From Flavobacterium foetidum (GTDB lineage: Bacteria > Bacteroidota > Bacteroidia > Flavobacteriales > Flavobacteriaceae), in assembly GCF_004634245.1 (NCBI RefSeq), contig NZ_SJTF01000005.1, positions 186,001 to 250,000 on the forward strand: DNA of 64,000 bases, read 5' to 3'. This document shows, piece after piece, positions 48,301 through 56,096 of this stretch. The notes below the pieces were generated by a model. That model worked only from the letters and a program-made list of their open reading frames with translations, was not told the origin of the DNA and searched no databases. The stretch's first letter is position 1. Each line of letters opens with the position of its first letter. Position numbers and translations under genes: made by a program.

Positions 48301-50904
48301 CTGTTCTGTAACCTGCAGTACAGGAGTTGATCTGTACGTAAAACTTTTCTCGTAATGATACGGTGTTCCAGTTACTGTTTTCTCTACATTGTTTTCTTTA
48401 TACTTAAATTCAGGTGTTTTAGTAACCGGAATTTCAGAAAAATCGAATGTTTCGGTGGTTCCTGCTTTCAATAAAGAAATAGCCGAATTGCTTCTTACCA
48501 CCAAATCATTTGCTTCCAAATTATATTTTAGAGGCATTACCGCAACTCTATATTCTCCAGAAGCTGTATTGGTCGTATAACTAAATTTGGTATAGTTGGT
48601 TACGTTGGCTCCAACGGGTGCATATCCTAAAGTAAAATCGGCTTTACCAATGTTGTTTTTAGCACTGACTTCCAGATTTTTGGTAATTCCAGAATCGACA
48701 ATCGTTTTGGTTACCATGCCTTGACCTCCAAAACCAATTGATTTTTCAGCTTCGACAGAACCTCCGACAACTTTACCAACAACAGTAACTTTAGTATTAT
48801 CTACAAAATAAACGGGTTCATTAGCATCTTCGAAAAACTCTTTAAACTCAGTTGTAGAGGCAGGAAAACGTCCATTATACACAAACTGGTGTCCGTCTTT
48901 TTTGATTGTGATGTAATGTTTTCCAATAGGAACACTAACATCAAAATAACCGTTATCATCTGTAACTACAGGAAGATTATTGGCATCTAATACTATATTT
49001 CCGTCAATATATACATTTGCACCCGCTAAATAGATTGAAGCATAACGATCTAAATAATCATCTGACTTATCTGTTGGAGTTCCGTTGTCATTTTTCCAAT
49101 ACTTCCCTTTTGGGAATTTTTCACCGTTGATTTCATAGTAGTTGTATCCCTCGTCAAGAATATTGGCTCCTCCGTCAATCCAGACATCATTTTTATTGTC
49201 GGCTTTTTTGCCATCTACTGATACATAAGACGGAAAAACACCTCGAGTATCGTAAGCAACTACACCCTTAAAGCTAAATGAAGACTGATCGACAAAATCG
49301 ATTTTATTAACCACTTCTGAACCCAAACCTAAATAAACCAATTGCTGGTTAGGCTCAAACTTGTGCTGGCCGTACATTGGAGTAATGTTATAAGATTCTC
49401 CTGTACCCGAATACTGAATAGCACTGATTTGATAATTTCCTTTCGCATCAGTTACCCCAAGAACTCCTAATTGAGAGGTAGTCGGATAATTATCGGCTTC
49501 TGTTGCCCACAATACTTTACCCCCTGTAGCTGTATTAGCATCCCAGAGTTTACCGTGATTTTCATTGTAGTTAAAACCGTTTCGAGACAAATCATAAGCA
49601 AATCTTCCTGCTTTTTCATTGGCTCTAAGGTAAGTTACCAGTCGAGAATCGTTTCCGCTTATAAATCTTGAATAATCTGTTCTGATGACAGATGATTCTA
49701 ATGCCGCTTTCCAAATTCTGATTTCGTCGATATAACTTGATTTTCCTCCACCCACTTTAGCATTATCCCAAGTCACACCAGAAAGTTTTACGGTGCCAGT
49801 TGGAATTACTGCGCTGAAATAAGGAGCGGTATAAGACGCATCTACACCCTTTAATTTACTGTCGGCTTCAGTTACATACGCTTGCGTAATCTGTCTTCCG
49901 TTAATGTATAAAAGCGGCACCTGGTTATCATTGATTACCACAGAAAAGTGAACAAATGATTTATTGAATTCCGAAACAGGTACCAGTAAATCATTTCCTC
50001 TTGAGTTTAAATTACCCGAAGGGAAATAATTTCTTAATGTATATTTATTGCCACCGATAGCAACATCTAGTGACTTCGCAACGGGATTCAATTTTACAAT
50101 AACATCAAGATTATCTGTACTTTTTGAACTTGAAATGGTAAACAATCGAATCGACGCTTCTGAATCGCTGGCATAAGCACCATTTGGTTTTAGCCAAGCT
50201 TCAAAAGTTGCTGCATTTGAAATGGTCGTACTTAACTCGCTTAAATCTACAAAACCCGCTGCAGGAACATTTAGCGCGCTTCCTTTGGCAATAGCGCTGC
50301 CACTTGGAGTTGCTGTAACCACAACATCCTTAACAGGATTTCCTCCTTTGTAGCTAATGTTTCCTGTAACTACGGCGGTTGGATTTCTATATCCTATTCC
50401 AGTAATATAGGTTTGGTAAAGAATTGGAGTTGCAGCAATTCCTTGTGCTTCTACCTTGTATTCGTATAAAACTCCTCCTTCTACATATTTATCTTCATAA
50501 GTAGTTTCTGTAGGCGAAAGACCAACTACTAAGCTGTAAGGAAGATTTCCACCCTCTGTATAGACTCTTCTGTAGATTTTGATGCTTTTTACCAGATTTT
50601 CATTGGCTCTTAAATTCCAAGCAATTAAGACCTTATCTCCGTAGAAACCTTTTGAAACACTAAAAGATTCTTCTGCAAATGTCTCATACAAATAAAGGAT
50701 ATTCCACGGAAAGCGGATATCAGCTGGATTTGTACGTCTTGGCACCGTTTTATTTTGTCCTAAAAATGGTAATCCGACCTGTATGTTGAAGCCATTTTTT
50801 TGAATTGCCTGCGAAACGGGCACCACTTTAGCTCCATTATTATTTTGAGCATAAAGTCCCGCTCCCAGAACAAACATTCCGAGAACTGCAATTATTTTCT
50901 TCAT
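42346..50904 (-). CDS. Giant secreted multi-domain T9SS protein with LamG-like domains
   Basis: 2852 residues with a signal peptide ending LYAQ. In order: a fibronectin-like part (about 60-170), a first LamG/concanavalin-like domain near 230-410, carboxypeptidase-regulatory-like repeats (VTDAKGNYQISAI near 490; VTDDNGYFDVSVPIGKHYITI near 665), a long unassigned middle, two more LamG-like domains (about 1770-1900 and 1960-2130), a BACON-like domain near 2270-2350, a module shared with the 302-residue neighbour (about 2353-2465), and a C-terminal T9SS sorting domain (SIYPNPFASILNIELN near 2780 to the end). It should be displayed on or released from the cell surface. The role may be adhesion or matrix; no catalytic motif is visible. 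It follows the collar gene after 10 bases. Confidence 0.88.
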   Translation of the reverse strand: MKKIIAVLGMFVLGAGLYAQNNNGAKVVPVSQAIQKNGFNIQVGLPFLGQNKTVPRRTNPADIRFPWNILYLYETFAEESFSVSKGFYGDKVLIAWNLRANENLVKSIKIYRRVYTEGGNLPYSLVVGLSPTETTYEDKYVEGGVLYEYKVEAQGIAATPILYQTYITGIGYRNPTAVVTGNISYKGGNPVKDVVVTATPSGSAIAKGSALNVPAAGFVDLSELSTTISNAATFEAWLKPNGAYASDSEASIRLFTISSSKSTDNLDVIVKLNPVAKSLDVAIGGNKYTLRNYFPSGNLNSRGNDLLVPVSEFNKSFVHFSVVINDNQVPLLYINGRQITQAYVTEADSKLKGVDASYTAPYFSAVIPTGTVKLSGVTWDNAKVGGGKSSYIDEIRIWKAALESSVIRTDYSRFISGNDSRLVTYLRANEKAGRFAYDLSRNGFNYNENHGKLWDANTATGGKVLWATEADNYPTTSQLGVLGVTDAKGNYQISAIQYSGTGESYNITPMYGQHKFEPNQQLVYLGLGSEVVNKIDFVDQSSFSFKGVVAYDTRGVFPSYVSVDGKKADNKNDVWIDGGANILDEGYNYYEINGEKFPKGKYWKNDNGTPTDKSDDYLDRYASIYLAGANVYIDGNIVLDANNLPVVTDDNGYFDVSVPIGKHYITIKKDGHQFVYNGRFPASTTEFKEFFEDANEPVYFVDNTKVTVVGKVVGGSVEAEKSIGFGGQGMVTKTIVDSGITKNLEVSAKNNIGKADFTLGYAPVGANVTNYTKFSYTTNTASGEYRVAVMPLKYNLEANDLVVRSNSAISLLKAGTTETFDFSEIPVTKTPEFKYKENNVEKTVTGTPYHYEKSFTYRSTPVLQVTEQTSDKTIDVAGTKVSTENFAKPVYTQFMAYKIVMNRFERYTNNDSGTPVEVKVPVTDGELVKTNNLALPDSETITADGSTLIYAFKGGIPSITPPFEVKSTLKYRLNEVDYPVENFNDTGIILGGKADGSQTFVTAAPDIPAIILRDPPGSNSFASIEAGESISFTSEASFAHQEGVEEELTIAGGMYFELQGGLVPTPRVTIEQQNSAVTGMSLSNTSQDGKSVTSTYTFSKAISTSDATDYVGSDGDLYIGNSKNIFYGSYDNVETSKTIPQKFVNGQSMPLDPSEYINLGTASAPVYISKQKALSFVDKPTETFFIYSQKHILTTLIPEYESFITNILNGPDPNNAANKQKREEYEEKIRLWRKVILDNEKVKYAAKNDRAAYKTGLTAVVTNFNNEVKGAYDGISDPAAKARLNNQLTSSNEIKNMLGSEFEKNVSFDAGLGSYSRSVETSVVTANTTSYNLVIDQSVAAIIGFEVNKVGMEANTKAFFQQDINSSLSKENATTTNISYTFKDNDKANFLSVDVVNSFDGNGPVFITQGGRTSCPYEDAEQTHFYNKSEYSDTATVINELPENKREKLSFATQKVEVPVLTVTDSDVTNVVETKNAEFELKLQNNSVSGSDADFLLVVDNTTNPNNALINIEPNGTIVHVPYGREVIYKLTLGKSISDIYEYKDIKVRLQSLCDGSDVSSEVLISASFVPSCSTVSVNAPLNNWVYNREKAFNTDGTTKPLAINLNGYNTKFKSFKKIDLEYKLATSPNWIRLHTYYGSTEFYDEAVKNNETEISSIGAATSLTYNFDIAALKLADGKYQIRARSTCSNGTEFIADVVSGSVDLSAPQLFGTPLPTNGILSAGEDLKISFNENIFYNSAVSTIEIKGQTNQLKIDHNVSLRFEGNNNTAVINSPRISSGNLSLEFWLNNETKTSSASIVSQDGGLNIGLNNGNISFTLGDITVQGGLKNDNLFHHYAFTYNSSNGDYRIFEDDVEIGSKSGKANTQFANNNALVVGGNTFVGNLHDLRLWNKTLSREDAYAKMYSKMIGNEANLVGYWPMNEGRDALAKDLARFKHATVNTSWDIKPKGTSYDFNNGQYLVMDNVNFVQVTKEMDATMEFWVKTGTSQEATIFSNGKGDGSDVIQSNGLSNKWSVDMNNSGNLLLKSEGQSYVLTTKGLSDNAWHHVTLLFSRAGSLRTYVDAKLVSSNQMTSIGGFSGNKIWLGARGSRDLAGKETVDRVFTGKIDEFRLWNTLRNVEQITRDSYNEVDVESIGLLLYSRMNVPDPVTANGPRYYHADANQTVVVNNAVLSGGTVNYSNDTPAIKPERQLVKFVTTNVIKDGEMIIAPVITDWASLEGQILDITVHRMFDSANNMQESPVTWTAYVNRNEVSWFAEGYNEIVDLTKNSSETKTFEITLVNKGGKQQPYNISNAPSWLTLSRTSGTLDPNSRTTIKATIDENVAVGEYLENLYLQTDFGYDQKLQVKLRVLAPEPDWNIDPTRFDYSMNIIGKVKVDGVLSADSYDKIAAFYNDEVRGSAKLVYNEAYKEYFAFLTVYSNANSGENLKFKIWDASQGKILEASVETNASIVFRNNEVLGTLSKPYIFVNSGLVEQEIKLNKGWTWISLNTNDANFSDLNALTKGLNLETSNRILSHSPALLDTYFKDKSNPANSGWSGTISVNGGLSSAKMYKVNVTEEQILKIKGKNVDVATWSFPIKEEWNWLAYPLASNQTTNEALAYFDAADGDVIKSQNLFAIYDPIIGWNGTLKYLEAGKGYMIKSSKQQTFKYPDNLERSKTGKSASNNNQDEIDSEFTTYSQNMNAVVLLPQGFDELFVYDSKGVLKGKARNQMINGKELSFITIFGDEAENLSFALGDGFATKTTSKSFTFKGNEVLGTIADPVILEEVSKTENSIYPNPFASILNIELNATKKQEVNVQLYSVNGQLVFSQKTIVESGYNVISISPNIAEGVYIVEVAVDGKLVRTKVIKN

Positions 50905-50914
50905 AATTACAGTT

Positions 50915-51775
50915 TTATAATTTGATGATGTAGTTTACACCGTAGTTTATTGGGCGTGATTCTGTTGCGCCTGTAGCATCAGTTGTAAAGGTATGGCTAT
51001 GATTACCGCTTAAAGCAGTTTGTACAGTTCTTCTGCCTATGGCATGGCCTCCTCCATCAAAACCTCCATCTGCATTACCCTGATCATAAATAAAAGTAGC
51101 TGACTCTGAATGGGTATGTTCGCCATTTGTGCTTGTAGTTCCTGTATGCGTATGGCTCTTATTGGCAGACAACTGAGTACCATTTAAAGTATTAGGTGCT
51201 ATTTCTGCGGCATTAGCAGTATTCGAGTTTTGTCCCGCACCTCTCAAAAACATTCCGCGTAAATCTGGTGCATTGTTGCCAACCATAGCAATCAAAGCTT
51301 TTGCAGTTGTCGGAAGAGCCGCTCCATTACAAAGTACCCAGCCTTCTGGAGCAACAGTACCTACAAAAGGCATAATTGAACCTGTCGGAACACCATTATT
51401 AGCAGCAATAGCGTAAGGTACGTGGCGCAGTTTCTCATCAGAAATCACCTCCGAACCTTTTTCAATTCTAAGGTAAGCTGCATTATTAGCAAACAAACTA
51501 TTATTAACCGCTGTTGGATCTATTACATCTGAAAAAACACCAAACGCATCTGTTGTTAAGTTTCTGCTTACTTTATAAATTGTCTGCTCAATGCTTGAAG
51601 CATCCAAATAATAAAGCGTAAACGTAAGATTAATTGTCTGATTCGTTAAAGCCGTATTGTTTGCATCCCTAGCAATACCCTGCACTGCTATTCCCGATTG
51701 GGTAGCTGAACTTTGAGCATAATTGGAAATTGCTGCAAAAAAAAGACATAACATTAAGAGTAATTTTGTTTTCAT
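50915..51775 (-). CDS. Secreted phage-tail-collar-domain protein
   Basis: 286 residues. The start at 51775 (MKTKLLLMLCLFFAAIS) gives a normal signal peptide; the frame extends to 51784. The N-terminal half (about 25-125) is a beta domain seen in Bacteroidota surface proteins (GIAVQGIARDANNTALTNQ). The second half is a tail-collar domain with GSIMPFVGTVAPEGWVLCNG and LRGMFLRGAGQ, and a C-terminal His-rich fibre-tip-like part (HTHTGTTSTNGEHTH, GNHSHTF). No other phage gene is near, so this is a cellular secreted protein rather than prophage. First gene of the operon with the giant protein. Confidence 0.85.
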   Translation of the reverse strand: MKTKLLLMLCLFFAAISNYAQSSATQSGIAVQGIARDANNTALTNQTINLTFTLYYLDASSIEQTIYKVSRNLTTDAFGVFSDVIDPTAVNNSLFANNAAYLRIEKGSEVISDEKLRHVPYAIAANNGVPTGSIMPFVGTVAPEGWVLCNGAALPTTAKALIAMVGNNAPDLRGMFLRGAGQNSNTANAAEIAPNTLNGTQLSANKSHTHTGTTSTNGEHTHSESATFIYDQGNADGGFDGGGHAIGRRTVQTALSGNHSHTFTTDATGATESRPINYGVNYIIKL

Positions 51776-51924
51776 AGATATCATTTAAATTTATAATTCA
51801 GAGTAATTAAGATCTTCTGCATCTTACTAAACGCCGAAATTATCTTAAAAAAAATGATTAACTAAATAATAAGCAGGGACAAAAGAAGGACAAATTAAAA
51901 CGCATAAAAAACACAATACGCTAA

Positions 51925-51942
51925 TTTATAAGCACTTATAAA
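51925..51942. promoter_or_regulatory. Inverted repeat upstream of the collar operon
   Basis: TTTATAAG and CTTATAAA, 8-bp arms with a 2-base spacer, about 150 bases before the collar gene. This is a plausible protein-binding site, but AT-rich dyads arise by chance. Confidence 0.3.
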
Positions 51943-52097
51943 AACAATCTATCAAGGACTATTATTCAAACCTCGCAGGAATGCGAATTTTATAGTTTTG
52001 AAGACAGTCCACAACATTATTTTCTTCAAATTCGAAGACATCGAAATCTTTTCTACGAAAGTAAATTGATGCCAATACTATTTATTTAGAAATTCAT

Positions 52098-52290
52098 CCG
52101 TTGGGTGTAATTAAAAAATAAAAGCATTTTAACACATAGAAGCATAGTTTTTTGTACCGAAAAAAGAAAATGGAAGAAACAAGTTTCCACACATAGCTAA
52201 ACTATGTGCATTTAGACTAGTGAAACGCCTTTTTTAAGTTTAGTTAAACTATGTTTCTATGTGTTGAAAATAATTTTCACCCAACGAGTT
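52098..52290 (+). repeat. MITE-like palindromic repeat, copy 3
   Basis: About 193 bp, nearly identical to copy 2, in the same orientation. AGAAATTCAT stands directly before (52088-52097) and after (52291-52300), a direct repeat of up to 10 bases. It lies between the TPR regulator and its divergent operon. Confidence 0.9.
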
Positions 52291-52448
52291 AGAAATTCAT
52301 GAGAACAAGCTTTATTTAGCGTGAGAAATCTTCTACTTTAAAAAAACTTTATGTTTATCAATTAAAATAATTTAAAGTGCCAGCTGATTTTTCTAAATAA
52401 AAAAATTATTTTTTGTTAGTTTAGCTGCCTCAAAAGCCCCAAATTCAA

Positions 52449-54158
52449 ATGATTTCTTGCGCAAAAAAAATTAGATTCTTTTTTGTTTTATCTGCCATTG
52501 TTTTTTTTGTTCCGTTGCGTGCTCAAAATGTATCCGTCGCTTCGACTGCTACGATTAAAGATATCGAATCTCTAATCATCAAAGAGAGCGGCGCTAAAAA
52601 AGATACAGTCGAACTCAAAAAACGTTTGTCGTATTTAGAAAAATCGTCCTCCAAGAAATCACAAATTTTATACGCTGCATTGCTTGCAAATGGCTACGCT
52701 GCATTCTTTGACAAAATAAATAGCCAAAGTGAGTATTATTATCTTAAATCTATTGAAGAAGCCAAAAAACTAAACGATACCGCTCTCATTATCTGGACTC
52801 AACTCAATTATTGCAAATACTTATATTTCTATTGCCAGATTGATAGACTTATTCCGATTGTGCTCAAAACAATGGACCAAAGCAATCAGATAAATGCATT
52901 AGAAATGATTCTACCCGACGAAACTTTTAAGTTCTTCGGATGGATTATGTCTACGGTCGAAGACGATTCTGCTATCAGTTATTATAAAAAATCGATGCAG
53001 TACATGGAAAAAACCTCTTCTGAATCTGCTGGTGTTTTAAATGCGATCGGAAACTGTTATTTCAGAAATGACAATTTACCAAATGCCCTTCATTATTTTA
53101 ATCAATCTGAAGCCATCGCGCTAAAAATAGGCGACACTGTACGATATGCAAAAATACTGGGAGACAAGGCATTGGTTTACGAAAAGAGAGGAAACTTAAA
53201 AGATGCCGTACGCTTTTTAAAACAAGATATTTTGTATTCTCAAAAATTTAAGATTGAGAAGAATGAAATGTACGCATCTATTTTGCTGGCTAAAATTCTT
53301 TTAAAGTTAAAATACACCATTCAAACTGAAAAAGTTTTAGAAAGAGCTGGACAAATTGCGAGTTCAAAATCTTATTACAGAAGTTCATTAAAAGAAGTAA
53401 TTGAACTAAAACTTAGTGTTTTAAATGGCAAAAATCCGACGAAAGAGTTGCTTTTGAGACGCCAGCTCAAACAAATTGAAGAATATCTTCTCAACACCAA
53501 CGGGAATACTGTACTACAAAAATCCCATTGGCTTATCCAGAAAAAGAAATATGAAAATGATACTGAAAAAATTCGTCTAAAACTCGAGGAACAAGAAAGA
53601 ACGGAGAAAATTTATATTCTAATAGTTGTTTTTACTATCTCAGTCAGCTTTATTCTTTATTATATTTTAAATAAAAAACTGAAGCACAAAAGAATAAAAA
53701 TTCAAAATGACCGAATGTTATTTGAGCAAAAGCTTAACGATGCTAGCTCTGATCTAAATCACTATGCTGAAAATCTCAAAAACAAAAACAGGCAAATCTC
53801 AATTTTAGAAAATAAGCTTGAAGAAATAAAAAATGCTGCTTCGACACCATCTGAAGAAGAAAAAACAAGGCTTCGGGAACTACTGAACTCGCACTTGATG
53901 ACAGACGAAAACTGGAATGCGTTTAAGCGAGAATTCATAAGACAGCACGGCTATTTTTATACAACCTTAATCGAAAATTTCCCCGAATTAAAAGAATCGA
54001 ATCTCAAGATAATAATGCTTCAAAAGCTAGACCTTAGCAATTACGAAATGTCTAACTTATTGGGAGTTACAGTCGACGCCATCAAAAAAAACAAGCAAAG
54101 GCTAAAGAAAAAATTAGGAGAGCGATATGATTTATTGTTTGAAATTATAGATAAATAA
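52449..54158 (+). CDS. Membrane-anchored TPR protein with C-terminal HTH (regulator)
   Basis: 569 residues: signal peptide (to about LRAQ), TPR-like helical repeats in the periplasmic part (about 60-330, for example GNCYFRNDNLPNALHYFNQS), one membrane helix at about 388-408 (IYILIVVFTISVSFILYYIL), a coiled coil (about 415-475), and a cytoplasmic LuxR-like HTH at the C-terminus (LSNYEMSNLLGVTVDAIKKN). Such one-component proteins are widespread in Bacteroidota and pass a periplasmic signal to DNA. It is divergent from the collar/giant-protein operon and is its most likely regulator, although this is inferred from position. No histidine kinase or receiver domain is present. Confidence 0.85.
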   Translation: MISCAKKIRFFFVLSAIVFFVPLRAQNVSVASTATIKDIESLIIKESGAKKDTVELKKRLSYLEKSSSKKSQILYAALLANGYAAFFDKINSQSEYYYLKSIEEAKKLNDTALIIWTQLNYCKYLYFYCQIDRLIPIVLKTMDQSNQINALEMILPDETFKFFGWIMSTVEDDSAISYYKKSMQYMEKTSSESAGVLNAIGNCYFRNDNLPNALHYFNQSEAIALKIGDTVRYAKILGDKALVYEKRGNLKDAVRFLKQDILYSQKFKIEKNEMYASILLAKILLKLKYTIQTEKVLERAGQIASSKSYYRSSLKEVIELKLSVLNGKNPTKELLLRRQLKQIEEYLLNTNGNTVLQKSHWLIQKKKYENDTEKIRLKLEEQERTEKIYILIVVFTISVSFILYYILNKKLKHKRIKIQNDRMLFEQKLNDASSDLNHYAENLKNKNRQISILENKLEEIKNAASTPSEEEKTRLRELLNSHLMTDENWNAFKREFIRQHGYFYTTLIENFPELKESNLKIIMLQKLDLSNYEMSNLLGVTVDAIKKNKQRLKKKLGERYDLLFEIIDK

Positions 54159-54208
54159 TTCATTTGCAAGCATCTGACCAAGAAAAACGTCGAGATTCTA
54201 GCGAAAGC

Positions 54209-54255
54209 TGTAACATTCTGCTTATATTATGTAACACATTTGCTGTAGTGTAACA
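54209..54255 (+). promoter_or_regulatory. Three spaced TGTAACA repeats
   Basis: TGTAACA occurs at 54209, 54230 and 54249, about two helical turns apart, directly before a TAATTTTG -7-like box. TGTAACG stands before the gene at 55140 as well (55061). A regulator site is possible. Confidence 0.35.
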
Positions 54256-54263
54256 TAATTTTG
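54239..54263 (+). promoter_or_regulatory. Candidate promoter for the lipoprotein gene at 54285
   Basis: TAATTTTG (54256-54263) matches TAnnTTTG, with TTTG at 54239-54242, 13 bases upstream. The start codon follows 21 bases after the box, leaving a very short leader. Confidence 0.3.
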
Positions 54264-54284
54264 AGTGTCACTAAACATACAGCT

Positions 54285-54746
54285 ATGAAATTCTTTTTTA
54301 CACTTTTAATACTTATTCTTTCGTGCTCTTGCCAACAGAAGAAAAATGAGAGCAGCAACAATAGAATCTCAACTCCCCATTCTGCGGAAATCAAGAAAGA
54401 CAAGCAGATAGGCGATACACTCTTTTTAGATTTTAAAAATCAGAAAAATAAATCCATAACAGAAGGTTTTATTGATTCCCTTCAAACTAGGATATATATC
54501 AAATTTCAAAATGAATATTCCAGTCATTTAATTGGAAAGATTATCACTCCTGAAGAAAAAGCCAATATTCGTTTTAACCAGATTATTTTTCCGGATAAAA
54601 CTTCAGACGGCCCCTTTGGAAAAGACCTCAACATAGATGCTACACAAAAAGGCAGTTATGTTTTAGTAGTCGGACCTTCGCAGATGGCCGAAAATCCATA
54701 TTGGGGAAAATTTCAAGTACAACTAGAAAGTTCAAAAATCGATTAA
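54285..54746 (+). CDS. Small lipoprotein, hypothetical
   Basis: 153 residues from the ATG at 54285, which gives MKFFFTLLILILSCSCQQ with a lipobox (Cys14 or Cys16); the frame upstream to 54261 begins with TTG and is less likely. A charged linker (KNESSNNRISTPHS) precedes a beta-rich part ending in KFQVQLESS. I recognise no family. It is the first of three small genes on the same strand after the TPR regulator, but the gaps are 57 bases or more, so co-transcription is uncertain. Confidence 0.7.
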   Translation: MKFFFTLLILILSCSCQQKKNESSNNRISTPHSAEIKKDKQIGDTLFLDFKNQKNKSITEGFIDSLQTRIYIKFQNEYSSHLIGKIITPEEKANIRFNQIIFPDKTSDGPFGKDLNIDATQKGSYVLVVGPSQMAENPYWGKFQVQLESSKID

Positions 54747-54803
54747 TCGACTCCATTTTGGGCAACGGTTAGTAAAATTATATTCAACTTAAATATCTTC
54801 CAA

Positions 54804-55031
54804 ATGAACGATTTATTACTTCAATTTGAATCTGAACTAAGAGCCTTTATGGAGTTTCGTTACAATGCTTCAGGCGAACAGGATACCGTAAAAAGATTTA
54901 ACGAAACCGAAAAAGCAGTCTTCGAATTTGTAGACAACTATCTGCTGAATTCCCCAGATCTGATTGCGGCAGATGTAGAACGCTCTACCCAAAATATTAT
55001 TAATGAGTTTATAGATTCGAAAATCAAATAA
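54804..55031 (+). CDS. Small acidic hypothetical protein
   Basis: 75 residues, acidic and helical, without signal peptide or cysteine. Sequence features such as ELRAFMEFRYNASGEQD and AVFEFVDNYLLNSP suggest a compact helical protein. No family is recognised. It lies 57 bases after the lipoprotein gene and about 110 before the next. Confidence 0.6.
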   Translation: MNDLLLQFESELRAFMEFRYNASGEQDTVKRFNETEKAVFEFVDNYLLNSPDLIAADVERSTQNIINEFIDSKIK

Positions 55032-55139
55032 TTATCGGGTAGAAAACAAGGTGGGAATTGTGTAACGATTTGATGAAATCTTGTAAAACACAAATTTTCT
55101 TAATTAACAATTTTGAAGAAATTTTTTACATCATTAAAA

Positions 55140-56090
55140 ATGAAAAGAATTGCCCTAATCTTATATTTCATTTTTCCAACGCTCAGCTTCTCGCAGGAAC
55201 AAATTAATGATCCAAAAGTTGCATTTGCGATTGAGACCTATGCTTTCTTAAAAGGGCAAAATGCCGCTCTAGAAAAGGTAGCGGTGCAATTTCCGCAACT
55301 AAAACCCAACGTTGTTGCTACAGAAAAAAACTTAAAATCTGCATTTGGAGAGGCAGAAAACAACATTCAGGAGTTTTTGCAGGAAGAACTCAATAACATG
55401 CAGCTAGATGCTCTTCATAATCATATTAATTTACTCTTAGAGCAACAATTCTCAAATCCGATTGAGAAAGAAAAATACGCTCATGATTTGCTTTTGACGC
55501 TAAAAGAGCGATCCAATTATATCAATAATGAATCGGTATCTAAAGGAATTTTGTCTTTTAAATATGACGATGCACCGCATGAAGAAATTACAGATGGTCA
55601 CGTAGATTTTTTTACGACTAAAAACCATCCCAAAGCAGAACAAGTTTCCTTAAGAATTCCGGTACCCAAAAGCTGGCTTGCCGAAGAAGCCGAGATGCCA
55701 GAAACGATTCAGCAGTTTACCAGTTTTTATGGAAACGGAATAGAAAAAATACTCATTTTGGTCTATGACTTGCCAAAAGAACTGCAAGACATGAAACTCA
55801 CTGAAAAATCAATCTCGTCACTCCTACCTCCAGAAACTAATGTGATACGCACCGAACCACTTCGTATAGACGATGTGCCAGGATTCATGATCGAAGTTGA
55901 GGAATCGATAAAACATCGAAATGAAAATATGAAAATCAGAATGCTGCAGTTCATGTTTATACAAGATCAGAAACTGTATTGTCTTCAAGGAAGTATTGGC
56001 CCTGCCGAACCAGAAGAAGACCTCGGATTTCAGATTAAAAAATACGAACCTTTATTTCGCCTTATTGCTTCAAGGACAGAAATTGAGTAA
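55140..56090 (+). CDS. Secreted protein of unknown function
   Basis: 316 residues from the ATG at 55140, giving the signal peptide MKRIALILYFIFPTLSFSQ. The frame upstream to 55113 starts with TTG. A helical N-terminal part (about 25-150) is followed by an alpha/beta part with VPKSWLAEEAEMPETI, ILILVYDLPKEL and DDVPGFMIEVEESI, which may be a PsbP- or DUF-like beta-sheet. I do not recognise the family. It is convergent with the lipoprotein SDR gene, only six bases apart, and no terminator is visible between them. Confidence 0.7.
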   Translation: MKRIALILYFIFPTLSFSQEQINDPKVAFAIETYAFLKGQNAALEKVAVQFPQLKPNVVATEKNLKSAFGEAENNIQEFLQEELNNMQLDALHNHINLLLEQQFSNPIEKEKYAHDLLLTLKERSNYINNESVSKGILSFKYDDAPHEEITDGHVDFFTTKNHPKAEQVSLRIPVPKSWLAEEAEMPETIQQFTSFYGNGIEKILILVYDLPKELQDMKLTEKSISSLLPPETNVIRTEPLRIDDVPGFMIEVEESIKHRNENMKIRMLQFMFIQDQKLYCLQGSIGPAEPEEDLGFQIKKYEPLFRLIASRTEIE

Positions 56091-56096
56091 GCAATA

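Larger units (their letters stand above)
51785..52448. other. Divergent regulatory gap with element copy 3
   Basis: 664 bases between the collar-operon start and the TPR regulator. It contains an inverted repeat at 51925-51942, a weaker dyad TCTTCAAATTCGAAGA at 52023-52038 and the MITE-like element at 52098-52290. No clear -7/-33 promoter pair was found on either strand. Confidence 0.65.

Noticed and set aside
42346..50904. Possible Rhs/toxin or polymorphic toxin nature of the giant protein
   Set aside because: No YD repeats, no variable C-terminal toxin domain and no immunity gene are seen. The C-terminus is a T9SS sorting domain.
50915..51775. Tail-collar domain as sign of a prophage
   Set aside because: There are no integrase, capsid, terminase or other tail genes nearby, and the protein has a signal peptide. 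It is better read as a cellular secreted protein.
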